Source: Plasmodiophora brassicae
Lineage: Eukaryota > Endomyxa > Phytomyxea > Plasmodiophorida > Plasmodiophoridae
Reading direction: 5' to 3'
Assembly (NCBI GenBank): GCA_039704465.1
Contig: JASFAU010000008.1
Coordinates: forward strand, 62,001-126,000
DNA: 64,000 bases
Below, one piece after another: positions 53,032-63,870 of the stretch. A model generated the notes under the pieces. That model saw nothing but the letters and a program-made list of their open reading frames with translations, had not been told where the DNA came from and made no database searches. The position numbers and the translations under genes were made by a program. The stretch's first letter is position 1, and every line of letters starts with the position of its first letter.

Positions 53032-53425
53032 TCAGTGCAGGTCGTTGCGGACGATGGCCAGCCCCATGTCGCCGAGTTCTTTCTCGAGGGCGGCGTGCTC
53101 GGCCTCGAGCAGGTCGCGAAGGTTGGCCCGTCGCACCAGCAGCAGTTCCTTGTTGGCGCAGGCGAGCTCGTCCTTGATCCAGGCCTTCCGGTTCGTTTCT
53201 TGCTTGTGGTGATACGCCTTGTTGTTCCCTTGCCAGACGGCCCACGCGTCCAGCCGTCGCTGCCTAACGCGAGGGCGTTAACGTTGGCCGTCCCCGATCC
53301 CGTTGCGATCGGCCCACCGACATTTGAACGCTTTGGGCCGCCTCCCGGAGGCGCGTGTCTTCGAGGATGCGCGCATGGATGTTGGCGGCCGACCCCGAGT
53401 AGTGCCTGCCTCCCGGAAGCGCCAT
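53032..53425 (-). CDS. CFAP141: CFAP141-like flagellar doublet inner protein
   Basis: Two exons around a 58-bp intron (53264-53321, GTCGGT...GTTAG) splice in frame to 111 residues. The core LACANKELLLVRRANLRDLL then EAEHAALEKELGDMGLAI resembles CFAP141 (C1orf189), a small microtubule inner protein. It has the same Leu/Ala/Lys start, a VRR-A-L segment, an acidic E-H core and ELxxMG followed by a hydrophobic end. Length equals the human protein (about 101 residues). With PACRG it supports a motile flagellum. Confidence 0.72.
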
Positions 53426-53694
53426 GACAAGCGACGCCACAATCGTCGATCGAACTGGTACGCTTGGAATCACCGATCGCAGGGCCCGAATTCTAAGCTC
53501 GTGGCACGGCCGCCTGTGGGGTCTGGTCAAGCGTCCTGACGTCGCCTAGAGTACGCTCCTCTACGGCCGGGCGGACCGGGCCTCGCTGCTCTCGCCGAGG
53601 ATGACGGCACAGACGCCACCAGTGCCAGAACGCTGCTGTGACCTGCAAGAGCGGTGCTCGCAGCGCGCGCAGCGAGTGAGTGTATCAGACATAT

Positions 53695-54894
53695 TCAGTT
53701 CGTGAGTTCGGCAGCGCGTTTCGCCATCTCGAGGGCTCCTTCGCGTGTCTTGTTGCCGCCAATGAAACCGGACATGTGCACGAACACACCGCCGGGTACG
53801 CCGGTCGCCTTGGACAGGTCGTCGTCACGTAGGCCACGCCAGGCGGCCGGCAGTGGGCACCTGGACTCGAACGAACCCGACTCAACGGGAACCGCCTGAA
53901 CACGCCAGGAGGCGCCCGTCGAGTCCTCGTACACGATGTAGAGGACCGGAGACGAAACGCCCATCGTCTCCTCCAATGCGTGCAGATGATCTTTCCAGGG
54001 GCAGAACTGGTTCAGGACCACGACCCGGCCGGACGGATCGTGCTTGAGCCGGTCCGAGAGCGCATCGGCAACAATCTGCCGCCCGGGAAGCCAGATGGTC
54101 GCCATCTCGCGGACGCGATCGGCGAGTTCGGCGCCCACCATCTGCATGGCGGCGTGGAATCGTTTCAGTTGACCTTCGTCAGTAAACGTTTCGTTCCAGG
54201 GCGTGTTCAGGCGGCCGACACGCGACGACAGGTCCGTGTTGATGGAATACAGGCGCGTCAGGCCGCCCGTGTACGACGGGTCGCTCGCACGGTACTGCTC
54301 CACGCCATTATCAATACCGTCGAGTCCTTCGATGAACCCTGGCCGCACTTTAACGTTAGAAATGTGGCACAATAACATGCACGACGATACGCTGCCAGCT
54401 CACCTGTGTAGATCTTCTGGTACAGGGTCTCCAGGTCGTCATCAGACAGCGCCACCGGCTTGGACAGCGAGCGAATGACATCCTTGCCGAAGTGCTTGTA
54501 GATAAGGCCAGCACTCGACAGTTTCGTCGTGTGCTTCGCGGAGAACGTCTCGAAGAAGCCTTTCTGGTGATGATCAAACCGCAGTCGATCCGGATCGTAG
54601 ACCTGTGGTACGGGAGGAGACGTTCAACACACCCCGATACGTCGAAATCTATTCCAACCATGCGTACGTCGCCGACGTCGACAATAATGGTCAGACGATC
54701 CAGAACGTCGCGATCACGGGTGCGCGTGATCTCCGCGTCTTTGAACTGATCCAGCGTCTTCAGCATGAAACACGCCAGAGCCTGTGCGGATCCCACGACT
54801 CACGAAACGGAGACGCGCAGCCAAGCCCGCCGCCGCCCCATACCTCATCGCAGTGGAACGCGCCATTGTGCGTACCGATCGTGGCGGCCGACAT
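53695..54894 (-). CDS. MYG1: MYG1 exonuclease (UPF0160 family)
   Basis: DHH-like 3'-5' exonuclease with nuclear and mitochondrial RNA roles. Exons splice to IGTHNGAFHCDEALACFMLK (N-terminal metal motif, near 54870-54770), RTRDRDVLDRLTIIVDVGD, YDPDRLRFDHHQKGFFETF (DHH), TKLSSAGLIYKHFG, FIEGLDGIDNGVEQY, and the C-terminal block ESGSFESRCPLPAAWRGLRD, FVHMSGFIGGNKTREGALEM. Introns occur after CDE, after VDVGD and after QKIYT. The start is Met 54894. All metal-binding and catalytic blocks are present. Confidence 0.93.
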
Positions 54895-55202
54895 CACACC
54901 CTGACGACAGACCCGTTTCGCAGCCTGCATGAAGTGCGCGTCTTGGCGTTCCGCAGTTGCGTGGCGCGCACTCGTACCTGCAGCTTCGCGACTACAGCGG
55001 GCAGGCGCCTATCCGTAGCCCTTCCACAGCCGCGACGACAAAGGCGATATGCGGCCCACTGACTCCGGTGCGCGAAGGCACACGATGGAACAATGTAGTA
55101 CGAGGTGCTGCCCGTCGTGTAACACGACCACCGTGTTGGGGAGGTGCAGTCGTGCAGCAGCGCTGCGGACTTTCCGATCGGGGTGCAGTCACGCAGATTG
55201 CA

Positions 55203-56288
55203 ATGTCGACGGCGATGGCGATTGGCAGTCGCGCCGGATGGGATCAGGTGCGGGCGGCCTGCCACGCAGATGGCACGCCGCTGGCCGTCCTGTTCTACGC
55301 GACCTGGCACGAACCGTCCATGCAGATGCGCGTCGTCGTCGATGAACTTGGCGCCGAGCACCCGTCCATTCGCTGCGTCTCTGTATGGGTGCTCCTGTTG
55401 CTGTCGTACAACGGCGTTTGATGTCGAACTAGGTTGATGCCGACGCTGTTGCCGATGTCGCCAGTGAACTGCGTGTGCAGGCCGTCCCTACGGTTGTCAC
55501 GTTCCTTGGCGACGCAGAGACCGGACGCGTTGAGGGCGCTAACGTGCCGGACGTCGTCCAGCTCGTTAGCGACGCGTCCAGGCAATCGTCACCGGCGCCT
55601 GCTGCCTGTCAACCCAATACCGACTTGGAGCAGCTCGTACGGCGCCATCGCGTCATGCTGTTTATGAAAGGTTCGCCAGCCGCGCCGCAATGCGGGTTCA
55701 GCCGGTCGATCGTCGACCTGCTGAACTCGAAACGGTGCCCGTATGGGCACTTTGATATCCTGAAGGACGATGATGTCCGTCAGGGACTGAAGGCGTTCGC
55801 CAATTGGCAGACGTACCCGCAGCTCTGGGTCGATGGCCAGGTACGCCAGAGAGTCTCGCTCGCCAGCCGGCCCACATGTTGCTGATCGGCTCTGATGACA
55901 GTTGGTCGGCGGCCTGGACGTCGTCAGGGAAATGGATGCGGACGGCGACCTCGACGCTCTGCTGCGCGAGGCACCGGCCAAGTCGTTGAACGATCGCCTG
56001 AAATCGCTGATCGCGTCCTCGCCGGTGATGCTGTTCATGAAGGGGTCGCCGACGGAGCCCCGATGCGGTTTCAGCAAGCGCATCGTGGACGTCCTCACCG
56101 AGCGGCGTTGCCCGTTCGGGCACTTTGACATCCTGCAGGACAACGACGTGCGCGAAGGCCTGAAGGCGTACTCGAACTGGCCGACCTACCCGCAGCTGTA
56201 CGTCAACGGCGCGCTTCTGGGCGGCCTCGACATCGTCACCGAGCTTGCCGACAGCGGCGAGCTCGACGATGCGCTGTCTGCCGCATGA
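55203..56288 (+). CDS. GLRX3: Multi-domain glutaredoxin PICOT (GLRX3-like)
   Basis: Iron-sulfur trafficking monothiol glutaredoxin: one thioredoxin-like and two Grx domains. Three exons (55203-55382, 55433-55840, 55902-56288; introns 50 and 61 bp) give 324 residues in frame. The Trx-like domain is FYATWHEPSMQM, with the usual WCxxC cysteines missing as in the family's degenerate domains. Both Grx domains carry the CGFS motif: VMLFMKGSPAAPQCGFSRSI and VMLFMKGSPTEPRCGFSKRI, with YGHFDIL and TYPQLYVNG following. Cytosolic and nuclear PICOT binds BolA and [2Fe-2S] clusters. The upstream neighbour MYG1 is divergent, with about 300 bases between. Confidence 0.92.
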
Positions 56289-56411
56289 CCAAACGGGAAT
56301 ACAGCACTGCGAATGCGCCCAGGTCAGTGGGATACTGCATAGATCGCGAACAGGTACCTGCGGGGGGTGCCTACCTACGTGTGACATTAACGGGGCGAGC
56401 CTCTCCACATC

Positions 56412-58958
56412 ATGGCGGCCCCGGCCAAGTACGTCATCCCAGGGGCCATCGCCGAGGAGCCCAGCGACTGCGAGGAAAGCCACGATGACGTCGGGTTCGC
56501 TCTACCGATGGCGTCGTCGTCACCCCGGCAGGCCCATCATCCACGCCAGCGCCCGTCCATGTACGCCTTCTCGTACCGGACCATGTTCCTGGCCTGCCTG
56601 GCCAACAACGAGCCCGAGAAGGCGGTCGACATCGTCACGATCGCGCACGGCGCCGAATGGAACTTCCTGTACCAGGAGACGGGCCTGTCGCCGCTCTGTG
56701 CGGTCGTCGACCCGGCGGCATCGGAGCTCGACCCGCGCGCCATGCACGCCGTCGTCGACGCGCTCGTTGCACACGGCGCCCGACTCGACTGGCCGCCCTC
56801 GTCGCCGTCCCTGCAGGCGTCCCGATTCCACATTGCATTCGTCGCCGTACGCGCCCCGCTCGTTCGTTCAAACGTGGCCGCCTCGAGTCTAACAGCAGCG
56901 CCAGGCGTCCTATGGGATCCGCGACGTCGTCGAGCTCGTCCTGGACCTGGGGTACCCGGTCAACGCCACGTCGCCGGTCCCCGTTGACGACACGGCGCCG
57001 AACCTGTTCGCCACGCTGGCCCATGCGGCGGCCAGCTCCGGGTCCATCCAGTGCATCGGTACGTGTCGACATCGCTGATGGTGGATCCCTCTGACCCGAT
57101 CGCGGCACGGGCAGAGCTCCTGCTGCACCGGGGCGCCGACTTCACCGCCGCCGACGGGTACGGCCGGACGCCATTGCACACGATGCTGTACACGGCGCCG
57201 GACGACTCGATCGGCGACGTCCTGCTGCAGTGCGGGAACGACGCGTTCCAGGTGGACCACCTGGGGAACTCGGCGTTCGCCATGGCCGTTGCCGTCTGCC
57301 CCGACCTGGCGCGGTCCATGCTGACGGCGCGCAGCATGTACCAGAAGCAGGCGGGGTCGGGTGCCATCTGGAAGCACGACTTCCGCCGCCTGTTCGTCGA
57401 CGAGAACGCACAGCCGCTCACGTTCCGCGTGTTTGGCCCGGAGCGCAGCGAAGCGACGTCCAGGGCAGGCGCTGCTGTCCAACCGGTGCCCCTGTCGTCG
57501 GCGGGCGCCGTCGTGGCCCCTCCTCCCGGGCAGCGCCTGTCCGCCCTGGCGCTGATCCTGCGTCACGACCAGAAGGATCTACTGGCGACGCCCATCGTCA
57601 AGTCGTACCTGCACGAGGGATGGGGCTTTGTGGCCCGCCGGATCTGGGTCAGCGAGGTCGTCGAGTACACCGTCTTCGTGCTCAGCTTCGTCGCGCAATG
57701 CCACACGTGGCCCACCGTTGCCGACCTTGCCGCCGGTGCCGCCCTCCAGTGGTACTCGTACGTCCTGTACTTCCTCAGTAAGGGGCGCCGTGGTCCGGTC
57801 CGGGGGATCCCATCGTTCACTGACGCGCCTGCGGTCGTGGCACAGCCCTGATTCTGTCGGTGCGATCGAACAGCAGGACGGTGCGCACCGTGCTGGTGTT
57901 GGGCCTGCGAACCTGGATCCGCTCGATCTGGAACGTCGCCGCCCTGCTGCTGCAGTCGTCCCTGGCGTTCGTCCTGATCGCCCAGCTGGTCGTCATCTGC
58001 GGCCGGGCGTCGGCCTGGACCGCCTACTGGGTCAACGCCACCGCCGTCGTGCAGGTCCTGTTCGGCGTCCGGTTCCTGCGGTTCGCCTGCATCCCGAAGA
58101 TGACGGGCGCGCTGGTCGCCATGGTCGTCATCATGCTGGACGACGTCGCCCGGTTCTTCGCGTTCTTCCTGGCGTTCTACGTGCCGTTCACGAACGCCTA
58201 CTTCCTGCTCTTCCGGGAGAACGTCACCATCGAGTACCACAACGTGGCCATGCTGCTCTTCCGATGGATATTTGGAGGTCGGGGGTCAACGCTGCGCCGT
58301 TCACTGTGGGTATCGTTGACGCTCATTGCGTCTATGCAGGCGCCGATTACTCCATATTCAAGGACAACCTAGCGCCCGGCAATGTTGCCATGGCGCAGTC
58401 CATGTTCATTCTGTACCTGGTCACCGTTGTCATCGTCCTGATCAATATCCTGGTCGGTGCCGGTCGGTCGTGCGTGCCCGTTGCGCTGACCGACCGCGAT
58501 GGCAGGCCGCTCTGCTGACCAACACGTTCAACGCGGTCGTCGAGTCGTCCGACCTCGAGTACATGAAGGCGTTCGCTAGTGCGTTCCTGGAGCTGTCCTG
58601 CCTCGCGCCGCGAACATCGATCGGCCTGTTCCATCGGCACCTGCTGGACAGCAACCTGAAGCCGATCTTCGCCGACAAGCCCAGCGCCGGCGAATCGAAC
58701 TGGGCGCGCCTCGTCAAGTCGCGCCTGGACCGGATGCTCTCCCAGCAGAGCGAGCTCGCAACGTCCATCAAGCAACTTCGTATACGGGGCCCTGCCCAGT
58801 GTAGCCGGACGCCCAACGCTGGACAAGTCGTCCACCGTTATATAACAAACAAATGCTTCCGGCGTACCCGATTGCAGGGCCCTCTGGTGCGGACGTCTGG
58901 CTCGTGGGTCGTTTCACATGAGGTGGCAGGCAGCAGCCGTCGGTGTCCAAATATGTAA
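56412..58958 (+). CDS. Ankyrin/TRP-type cation channel
   Basis: Putative TRP-like channel, most like TRPV/ankyrin channels. Exons in order: N-terminal ankyrin-type repeats (GIRDVVELVLDLGYPVNATS, LLLHRGADFTAADGYGRTPL, FQVDHLGNSAFAMAVAV), then membrane region (SEVVEYTVFVLSFVAQC; RSIWNVAALLLQSSLAFVLI; WVNATAVVQVLFGVRFLR; GALVAMVVIMLDDVARFF), a pore-like region rebuilt by splicing (YHNVAMLLFRWIFGGADYSI), and MFILYLVTVVIVLINIL, then LLTNTFNAVVESSDLEYMKA as the C-terminal TRP-box-like helix. Introns lie near 56860, 57060, 57780, 58280 and 58450. The last residues may contain another intron, so the 3' end is uncertain. Confidence 0.78.
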
Positions 58959-59935
58959 GGGGGCGTCCTGGCTTCCTCCGAACGGCGAACCCGGGACACA
59001 TCATGAGTCGTGTGCTCGTGTCGTGCGGTTTCCGATGTCTGAGGAAGGTGTCCCAACCGTCAGGGGTTACAGCCCCTCTTCAGTGAACGGAGGGGGCTGC
59101 CCCAGTGACCTGGTTGGTCAAGCAAGCAGTCGTGGAACCGCAAGGTCCACAACTCGAGGCACGAACTCTCTATGGAAATTCGTGGAGCAAGCAGTGAACT
59201 GGTTGGTCAAGCAAGCAGTCGAGGAACCGCAAGGTCCACAGTTCGAGGCACGAACTCTCTATGGAAATTCGTGGAGCAAGCAGTCGTGGAACCGCAAGGT
59301 CCACAGTTCGAGGCACGAACTCTCCAAAAAAATATGTCCGGTACCCAACAGCCGCGAGTGTTGAAGGGGTGATCTACTGATCAGGCAGCCCAAAGTGCCA
59401 GAGCAATAAGGGTCTCGATTGAGCGTCTGGGGAGGTAAACGAACGGCGCGCAACTCAAGGTATGTCGGCATCCCGGATCCCGGCATAGACGGTATGGCGA
59501 CGAAGTTCGACAACGTGCAGTTGACAAGTCCGAGCGAATCACGTCCCGTTCTGATATCGTCCAGGCGCGAAGAACCCAGTACAAAGATGATGGGCCGGCA
59601 CTGCCAGGCCGGGGGACGCTGGCGTTCTGCTGGCTGAACCTTCGGTCCTCGGACATGAGACCGAGGCGCCTGCGTGAAAAGCGCGAAGCACAAATAAACT
59701 AAACTAACTAAACTAACTCGGACGTTTAGGCGTGCCTCACAGTGCACAAAGCAGAGAGTCACTACCGTCACGCGATCGATCCACGAAGTCAGGTAGTGGT
59801 AGCCCACAAGGGGCCATTGTCCCGCGTGACATGCGACCGGACGGGAAGACGGATTGTTGTATCGAACTGAAAAGCCCGAGAGAGTGGTGGCCTGACGATG
59901 ACGACAAGCGATGGTGTGCGGGTGACCGAGGAGAA
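58959..59935. other. Spacer with a tandem repeat
   Basis: Nothing coding that I can support, apart from the repeat described separately. Confidence 0.4.
59107..59330 (+). repeat. Three-copy tandem repeat, 72-90 bp
   Basis: Three successive copies of a segment containing caagcagtcgtggaaccgca and cgaggcacgaactctctatg, with small changes and length variants. Open in one plus frame but low in complexity, and no function is evident. Confidence 0.8.
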
Positions 59936-61312
59936 TCATCGCCGGGCAATGAAGCCATTGTCCGCAGCATTCTGCTGGAACTCATTGTGCAAGTCGACCA
60001 GGAATTCGTGGACGCTCGGCGATACGATGCGTTGGGCGGGCTCCGGTGCCGACATGTTGTGCGCTATCATCTCCAGGTGGCAAAGAACGTCGTCGAACTT
60101 GTGGGGAACGTCAGGGCGCCTCCACACCTCGTCCTGAGCACAGGACAGGAAATACGCCGCTGTACGACCCAGGCTCCACATGTCGGAGGCCGCCGAATAG
60201 ACGCCGGCGTCCAGCGCTTCCGGCGCGATGTACCCTTGGGTACCGGCGCCGGGTCGCATCTCCACGCCCGTCTGCGGGTCGTCCACACGGCACGCCAGAT
60301 CGAAATCGGTCACCCGCCAACCTTGCACGGCGACGCTGTACATGATGTTGTTCGGGTTAATGTCGCGGTGGACAATGCCGGCGCGAGATAACGTGCCGAG
60401 TGCGGCCAAGCCGTCGATAAAGAAGCGCACAAGCACCAAGCCGATGTCGTTAACTGACAACTGCCCGAAATCGACGTCTTCGAGGCGCTCTTCAACAAGA
60501 ACAACGCCGCCGCCGTTGCTGCGCGGCAAGGCGATGGACCCGAACAGGCGTGCGACGCCGTCGCCCTGCGAGTCCCGCATGAGCGCGGGCTCTTCGGCGG
60601 CGCTGCCCATCTTGTGTTTGACGGCGAGGTCATCGACGAGTGCGACAGACGCAGCTTGGCGAGTACGACTTGGTCCGTCGGAGCGTCCGCGTTTGCGCGG
60701 TGGACGACCAGAAGAACTGGTGCGCGGACTCCCTGACTTTGTCGACGGCGTCCGCTGCGAATGCGGTCGCTTCGCCGTGGATGGCCGCGATGACGGTGGG
60801 GGGCCAAACGATGTCGGGTACGGAAACACGTCCTCGACGTCGCCATGCGACAGCATCGCGTGGTAGACACTGGCCTGACGACGCACGGCGTCGCAAAAGG
60901 AGGACAATGAGCGGAGCCGGTTCAGGACGTCGGCTTGTTGCGGCGCCGGATCAGGAGGGGGTCTTGTGCGAGCGACTGCAGCGGCGGCCGATGCGACGCG
61001 ATGCGCCAACTCCGTGAGGAACGCCTCATTGTCGCGGTCCAACGACTGCGGCGCCTCAATGTCGCTGTAGACACCCTGGAGCTGCACTGCTTCATGCGAA
61101 GGCGTCCGTACGAAGGATCGCCAGGTCGGGTCGCAGCGAGCAACGAACGACACACGGCCCGCATCGTGGTCGTTATCAAAAATCGGAATCATGACAACTG
61201 GCTGGAATTGAAACGCGCCGACAAGCAGCCCGAACTGGCGCAAGCTGCTCCGTTCGCCGACAGGACGACGTCGAACAGAACCGATGCGTGCAAGCAGCGT
61301 CACCGCCATCAT
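59936..61312 (-). CDS. FunK1-like protein kinase, 5' part missing
   Basis: Kinase with the FunK1 style of conserved residues: RAGIVHRDINPNNIMYSV, DFDLACRV (DFD replaces DFG), AGTQGYIAPEALDAG. It also carries an N-terminal region of about 150 residues, disordered and Arg/Ser-rich in the middle. From Met 61312 it gives 458 residues, but the frame stays coding-like farther upstream (TLLLVEVSAHAVGNEEDHKD up to about 61440), so this Met is not the true start. FunK1 kinases have an N-terminal region that contains such hydrophobic-Glu strands. The Ty3/gypsy element begins about 60 bases beyond. Confidence 0.72.
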   Translation of the reverse strand: MMAVTLLARIGSVRRRPVGERSSLRQFGLLVGAFQFQPVVMIPIFDNDHDAGRVSFVARCDPTWRSFVRTPSHEAVQLQGVYSDIEAPQSLDRDNEAFLTELAHRVASAAAAVARTRPPPDPAPQQADVLNRLRSLSSFCDAVRRQASVYHAMLSHGDVEDVFPYPTSFGPPPSSRPSTAKRPHSQRTPSTKSGSPRTSSSGRPPRKRGRSDGPSRTRQAASVALVDDLAVKHKMGSAAEEPALMRDSQGDGVARLFGSIALPRSNGGGVVLVEERLEDVDFGQLSVNDIGLVLVRFFIDGLAALGTLSRAGIVHRDINPNNIMYSVAVQGWRVTDFDLACRVDDPQTGVEMRPGAGTQGYIAPEALDAGVYSAASDMWSLGRTAAYFLSCAQDEVWRRPDVPHKFDDVLCHLEMIAHNMSAPEPAQRIVSPSVHEFLVDLHNEFQQNAADNGFIARR

Positions 61313-61502
61313 GACGAGCAATTTGCGGAAATCCTTATGATCTTCTTCGTTCCCGACGGCGTGCGCCGATACTTCGACCAGAAGCAGAGTGTGATGACTG
61401 AATAAATCCCGAACCCCGCGACGGACTTCGCCAGTCCGTCAAAGCGTTCGTTGCATCAGCTTGCCTGATCGTGACATTTTGACGGACTAACCAACGGTCA
61501 CC

Positions 61503-61600
61503 GCCGTCCCGCCCGCCCCGTTCCGCCCGCTCCGTTCCGCCCGCTCCGTTCCGCCCGCTCCGTTCCGCCCGCTCCGTTCCGCCCGCTCCGTTCCTGCCGT
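61503..61600. repeat. 15-bp minisatellite
   Basis: About five to six copies of ccgctccgttccgcc lie between the kinase and the retroelement. Confidence 0.85.
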
Positions 61601-61624
61601 CCCGTTTCCTGTCCGTCTACCGGT

Positions 61625-62548
61625 GTGTTCGCACCTCTGGCGGCCAACGTTCCCACCCATCTAGTCGACGCCGAACCGTTCCTGGACGCACTCATGGACG
61701 ACGCTCAGTGCTACCTCATCCATTATACGTGGACCGAGGACACCGAGTCAGAGCAGACGAAGATACCTGAAAAATACCAGGATTTTGCCGACGTGTTCGA
61801 CGAGGCCACCGCCACATCCTTACCGCCGCACCGCGCCTCTGACTGCTCGATCGACCTGAAACCGGGGACGGAGCCTCCATTCTGTCGCCTCTACGGCTTG
61901 TCTCCCCGCGAACAGGTAGCCCTCAAGAAGTATTTGGAAGATAACCTCCAGTCGAACTTCATACGGCCGTCGCGTTCATCTGCCGGCGCGCCGATCCTTT
62001 TCGCGAAGAAGAAGGATGGTTCGTTACGGCTTTGCGTTGATTACCGAGGCCTGAACTCGGTCACCGTGAAGAACCGTTACCCACTTCCGCTCATCGACCA
62101 GCTGCTTTCGACACTCGGTCAAGCAACGGTCTTCTCCAAGATCGACCTTCGAAGTGCGTACAACCAGATCCGCATTCGCGAAGGTGACGAATGGAAGACA
62201 GCATTCCGGACACCGTACGGATTGTTCGAGTACCTGGTTATGCCCTTCGGGCTTGCCAACGCCCCGGCATCCTTTCAAGCCTTCATGAACGAGACATTCA
62301 GCGACTTCATTGACCGTTTCGTTGTTGTTTACCTTGACGACATCTTGATTTTCTCCAAGAATGCTGAGGAACATGAACAGCACGTGCGTTTGGTGCTCGA
62401 GCGTCTACGCTCCGCGCGCCTGACGGCCAAACTGTCTAAGTGCTTGTTCGACGCACCGGAGGTCGAATTCCTCGGCTACTTAGTGTCCAAGGACGGCCTC
62501 CGGTTGGATCCCAGCCGAGACACAATACTCGCGTGGGCCGCCGCGTGA
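61625..62548 (+). pseudogene. Retrotransposon reverse transcriptase, frameshifted
   Basis: Reverse transcriptase open frame with [53 protein letters not shown] and the catalytic YLDD box near 62330. It ends at a stop near 62548, where the sequence shifts frame. Confidence 0.9.
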
Positions 62549-63071
62549 CCTCCACGGGCTGCAAGTCTTCCTTGGGTTCGCCAACTTCTACCGAAAGTTC
62601 ATCCCGCATTTCGCGGAGATCGCACTTCCCTTGACGAACCTTACTCGCGGGGAAACCGAATTTATCTGGAACGAGACTGCTTCGACCGCCTTCGCAACTC
62701 TGAAGAGCGCGTTCACACGCGCTCCGGTCCTCGCCCACTTCGATCCTAGCGTGCCGTGCGAGATTGAAACGGATGCCTCCGACTTCGCCATTGCCATGGT
62801 CCTCTCACAACGGGGCCGTGACGGGGACTTACACCCTCTGGCGTTCTTTTCGAGGAAACTGGACCCCGCTGAGATCCGATATGCGGTCTACGACAAAGAG
62901 CTCCTGGCCGTTGTTGCGTCCTTCGAGAAATGGCGCCAGTTCCTGGATTCGGATGAACATCAGACACTTGTGCACAGCGACCACCGCAACCTCAAGTACT
63001 TCATGACGACCCACAAGCTTAATCCGCGCCAAATCGATGGTCCCAACTGCTTAGCGGCTTCGACTTCATGA
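62549..63071 (+). pseudogene. Retrotransposon RNase H region, frameshifted
   Basis: RNase H motifs IETDASDFAIAMVLSQ, RYAVYDKELLAVVASFEKW and LVHSDHRNLKYF are present. The frame breaks before the integrase at about 63050. Confidence 0.88.
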
Positions 63072-63870
63072 TTCAGCACCGACCGGGCCGCTTGCACGGT
63101 AAACCTGACGCCTTGACGCGCCGCCCGGAGTACGTCCCGACGGCGTCTGAAGAAGGCATCCTGCAACAATCTCTCCAACTGCTCCCGCTTCATCGCCTAG
63201 TTCCGTCCCCCGTGGTGGACGCGTTCACCGTCCACGCGGAGGCGGCTCCGTCCGAGCCTCTCCTAGACCGTATCCGACGACACCAAGCGAGTGATCCGTT
63301 CGTCGCCAAGATTGCCGGTCTGCTCGACCGACCTCAAGGTAGGAAGTATTGCCTGAGAGACGGCCTCCTGTACAAAGGACGCTCCTTGGTCGTCTCCGGA
63401 GACGAATGCAAGATCGAGATCCTCCGGCAACTCCACGATAATAGGGCCTCTGGTCACTTTGGTATCCGCAAAACGCTTGGGCTTGTCCAGCGTGAATTTT
63501 GGTGGCCTGGCATGAGGGCCTTCGTCAAACTGTACGTCTCATCCTGCGACATTTGTCAGAGAAGCAAGTCTCCGCGCCACAAACCGTCCGGGCTCCTGCT
63601 GCCTCTTCCCTTGCCGAGTTCTCTGTGGTCATCGATCTCAATGGATCTGATTGTCAAGCTTCCAGTTTCCGACGGCTACGATTCGGTCCTCGTCGTCGTC
63701 GACCGGTTTTCGAAAATGGCCCACTTCATTCCGTGCAAGGAGACCCTCACAGCGGTCGAGCTGTCCGACCTGTTTTTGCAGCAGATATTCCGCCTGCATG
63801 GCCTACCGGACGACATCGTCTCCGACCGGGGGCCCCAGTTCGTGTCGGCCTTCTGGAAGCACTTACTCGT
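63068..63870 (+). pseudogene. Retrotransposon integrase, truncated
   Basis: HHCC zinc region (NRASGHFGIRKTLGLVQREF, CDICQRSKSP) and the first two catalytic aspartates (SISMDLIVKLP; VSDRGPQFVS) are visible. Sequence after FWKHLLVL diverges, so the third acidic residue and the C-terminal part are missing. Confidence 0.88.

Larger units (their letters stand above)
61625..63870 (+). mobile_element. Degenerate Ty3/gypsy retrotransposon pol fragment
   Basis: Contains reverse transcriptase, RNase H and integrase in the Ty3/gypsy order. No gag, protease or LTR is recognisable within the window. Frameshifts near 62548 and 63050 separate the parts and the integrase is cut short at about 63870, so the copy is not autonomous. 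Confidence 0.9.
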
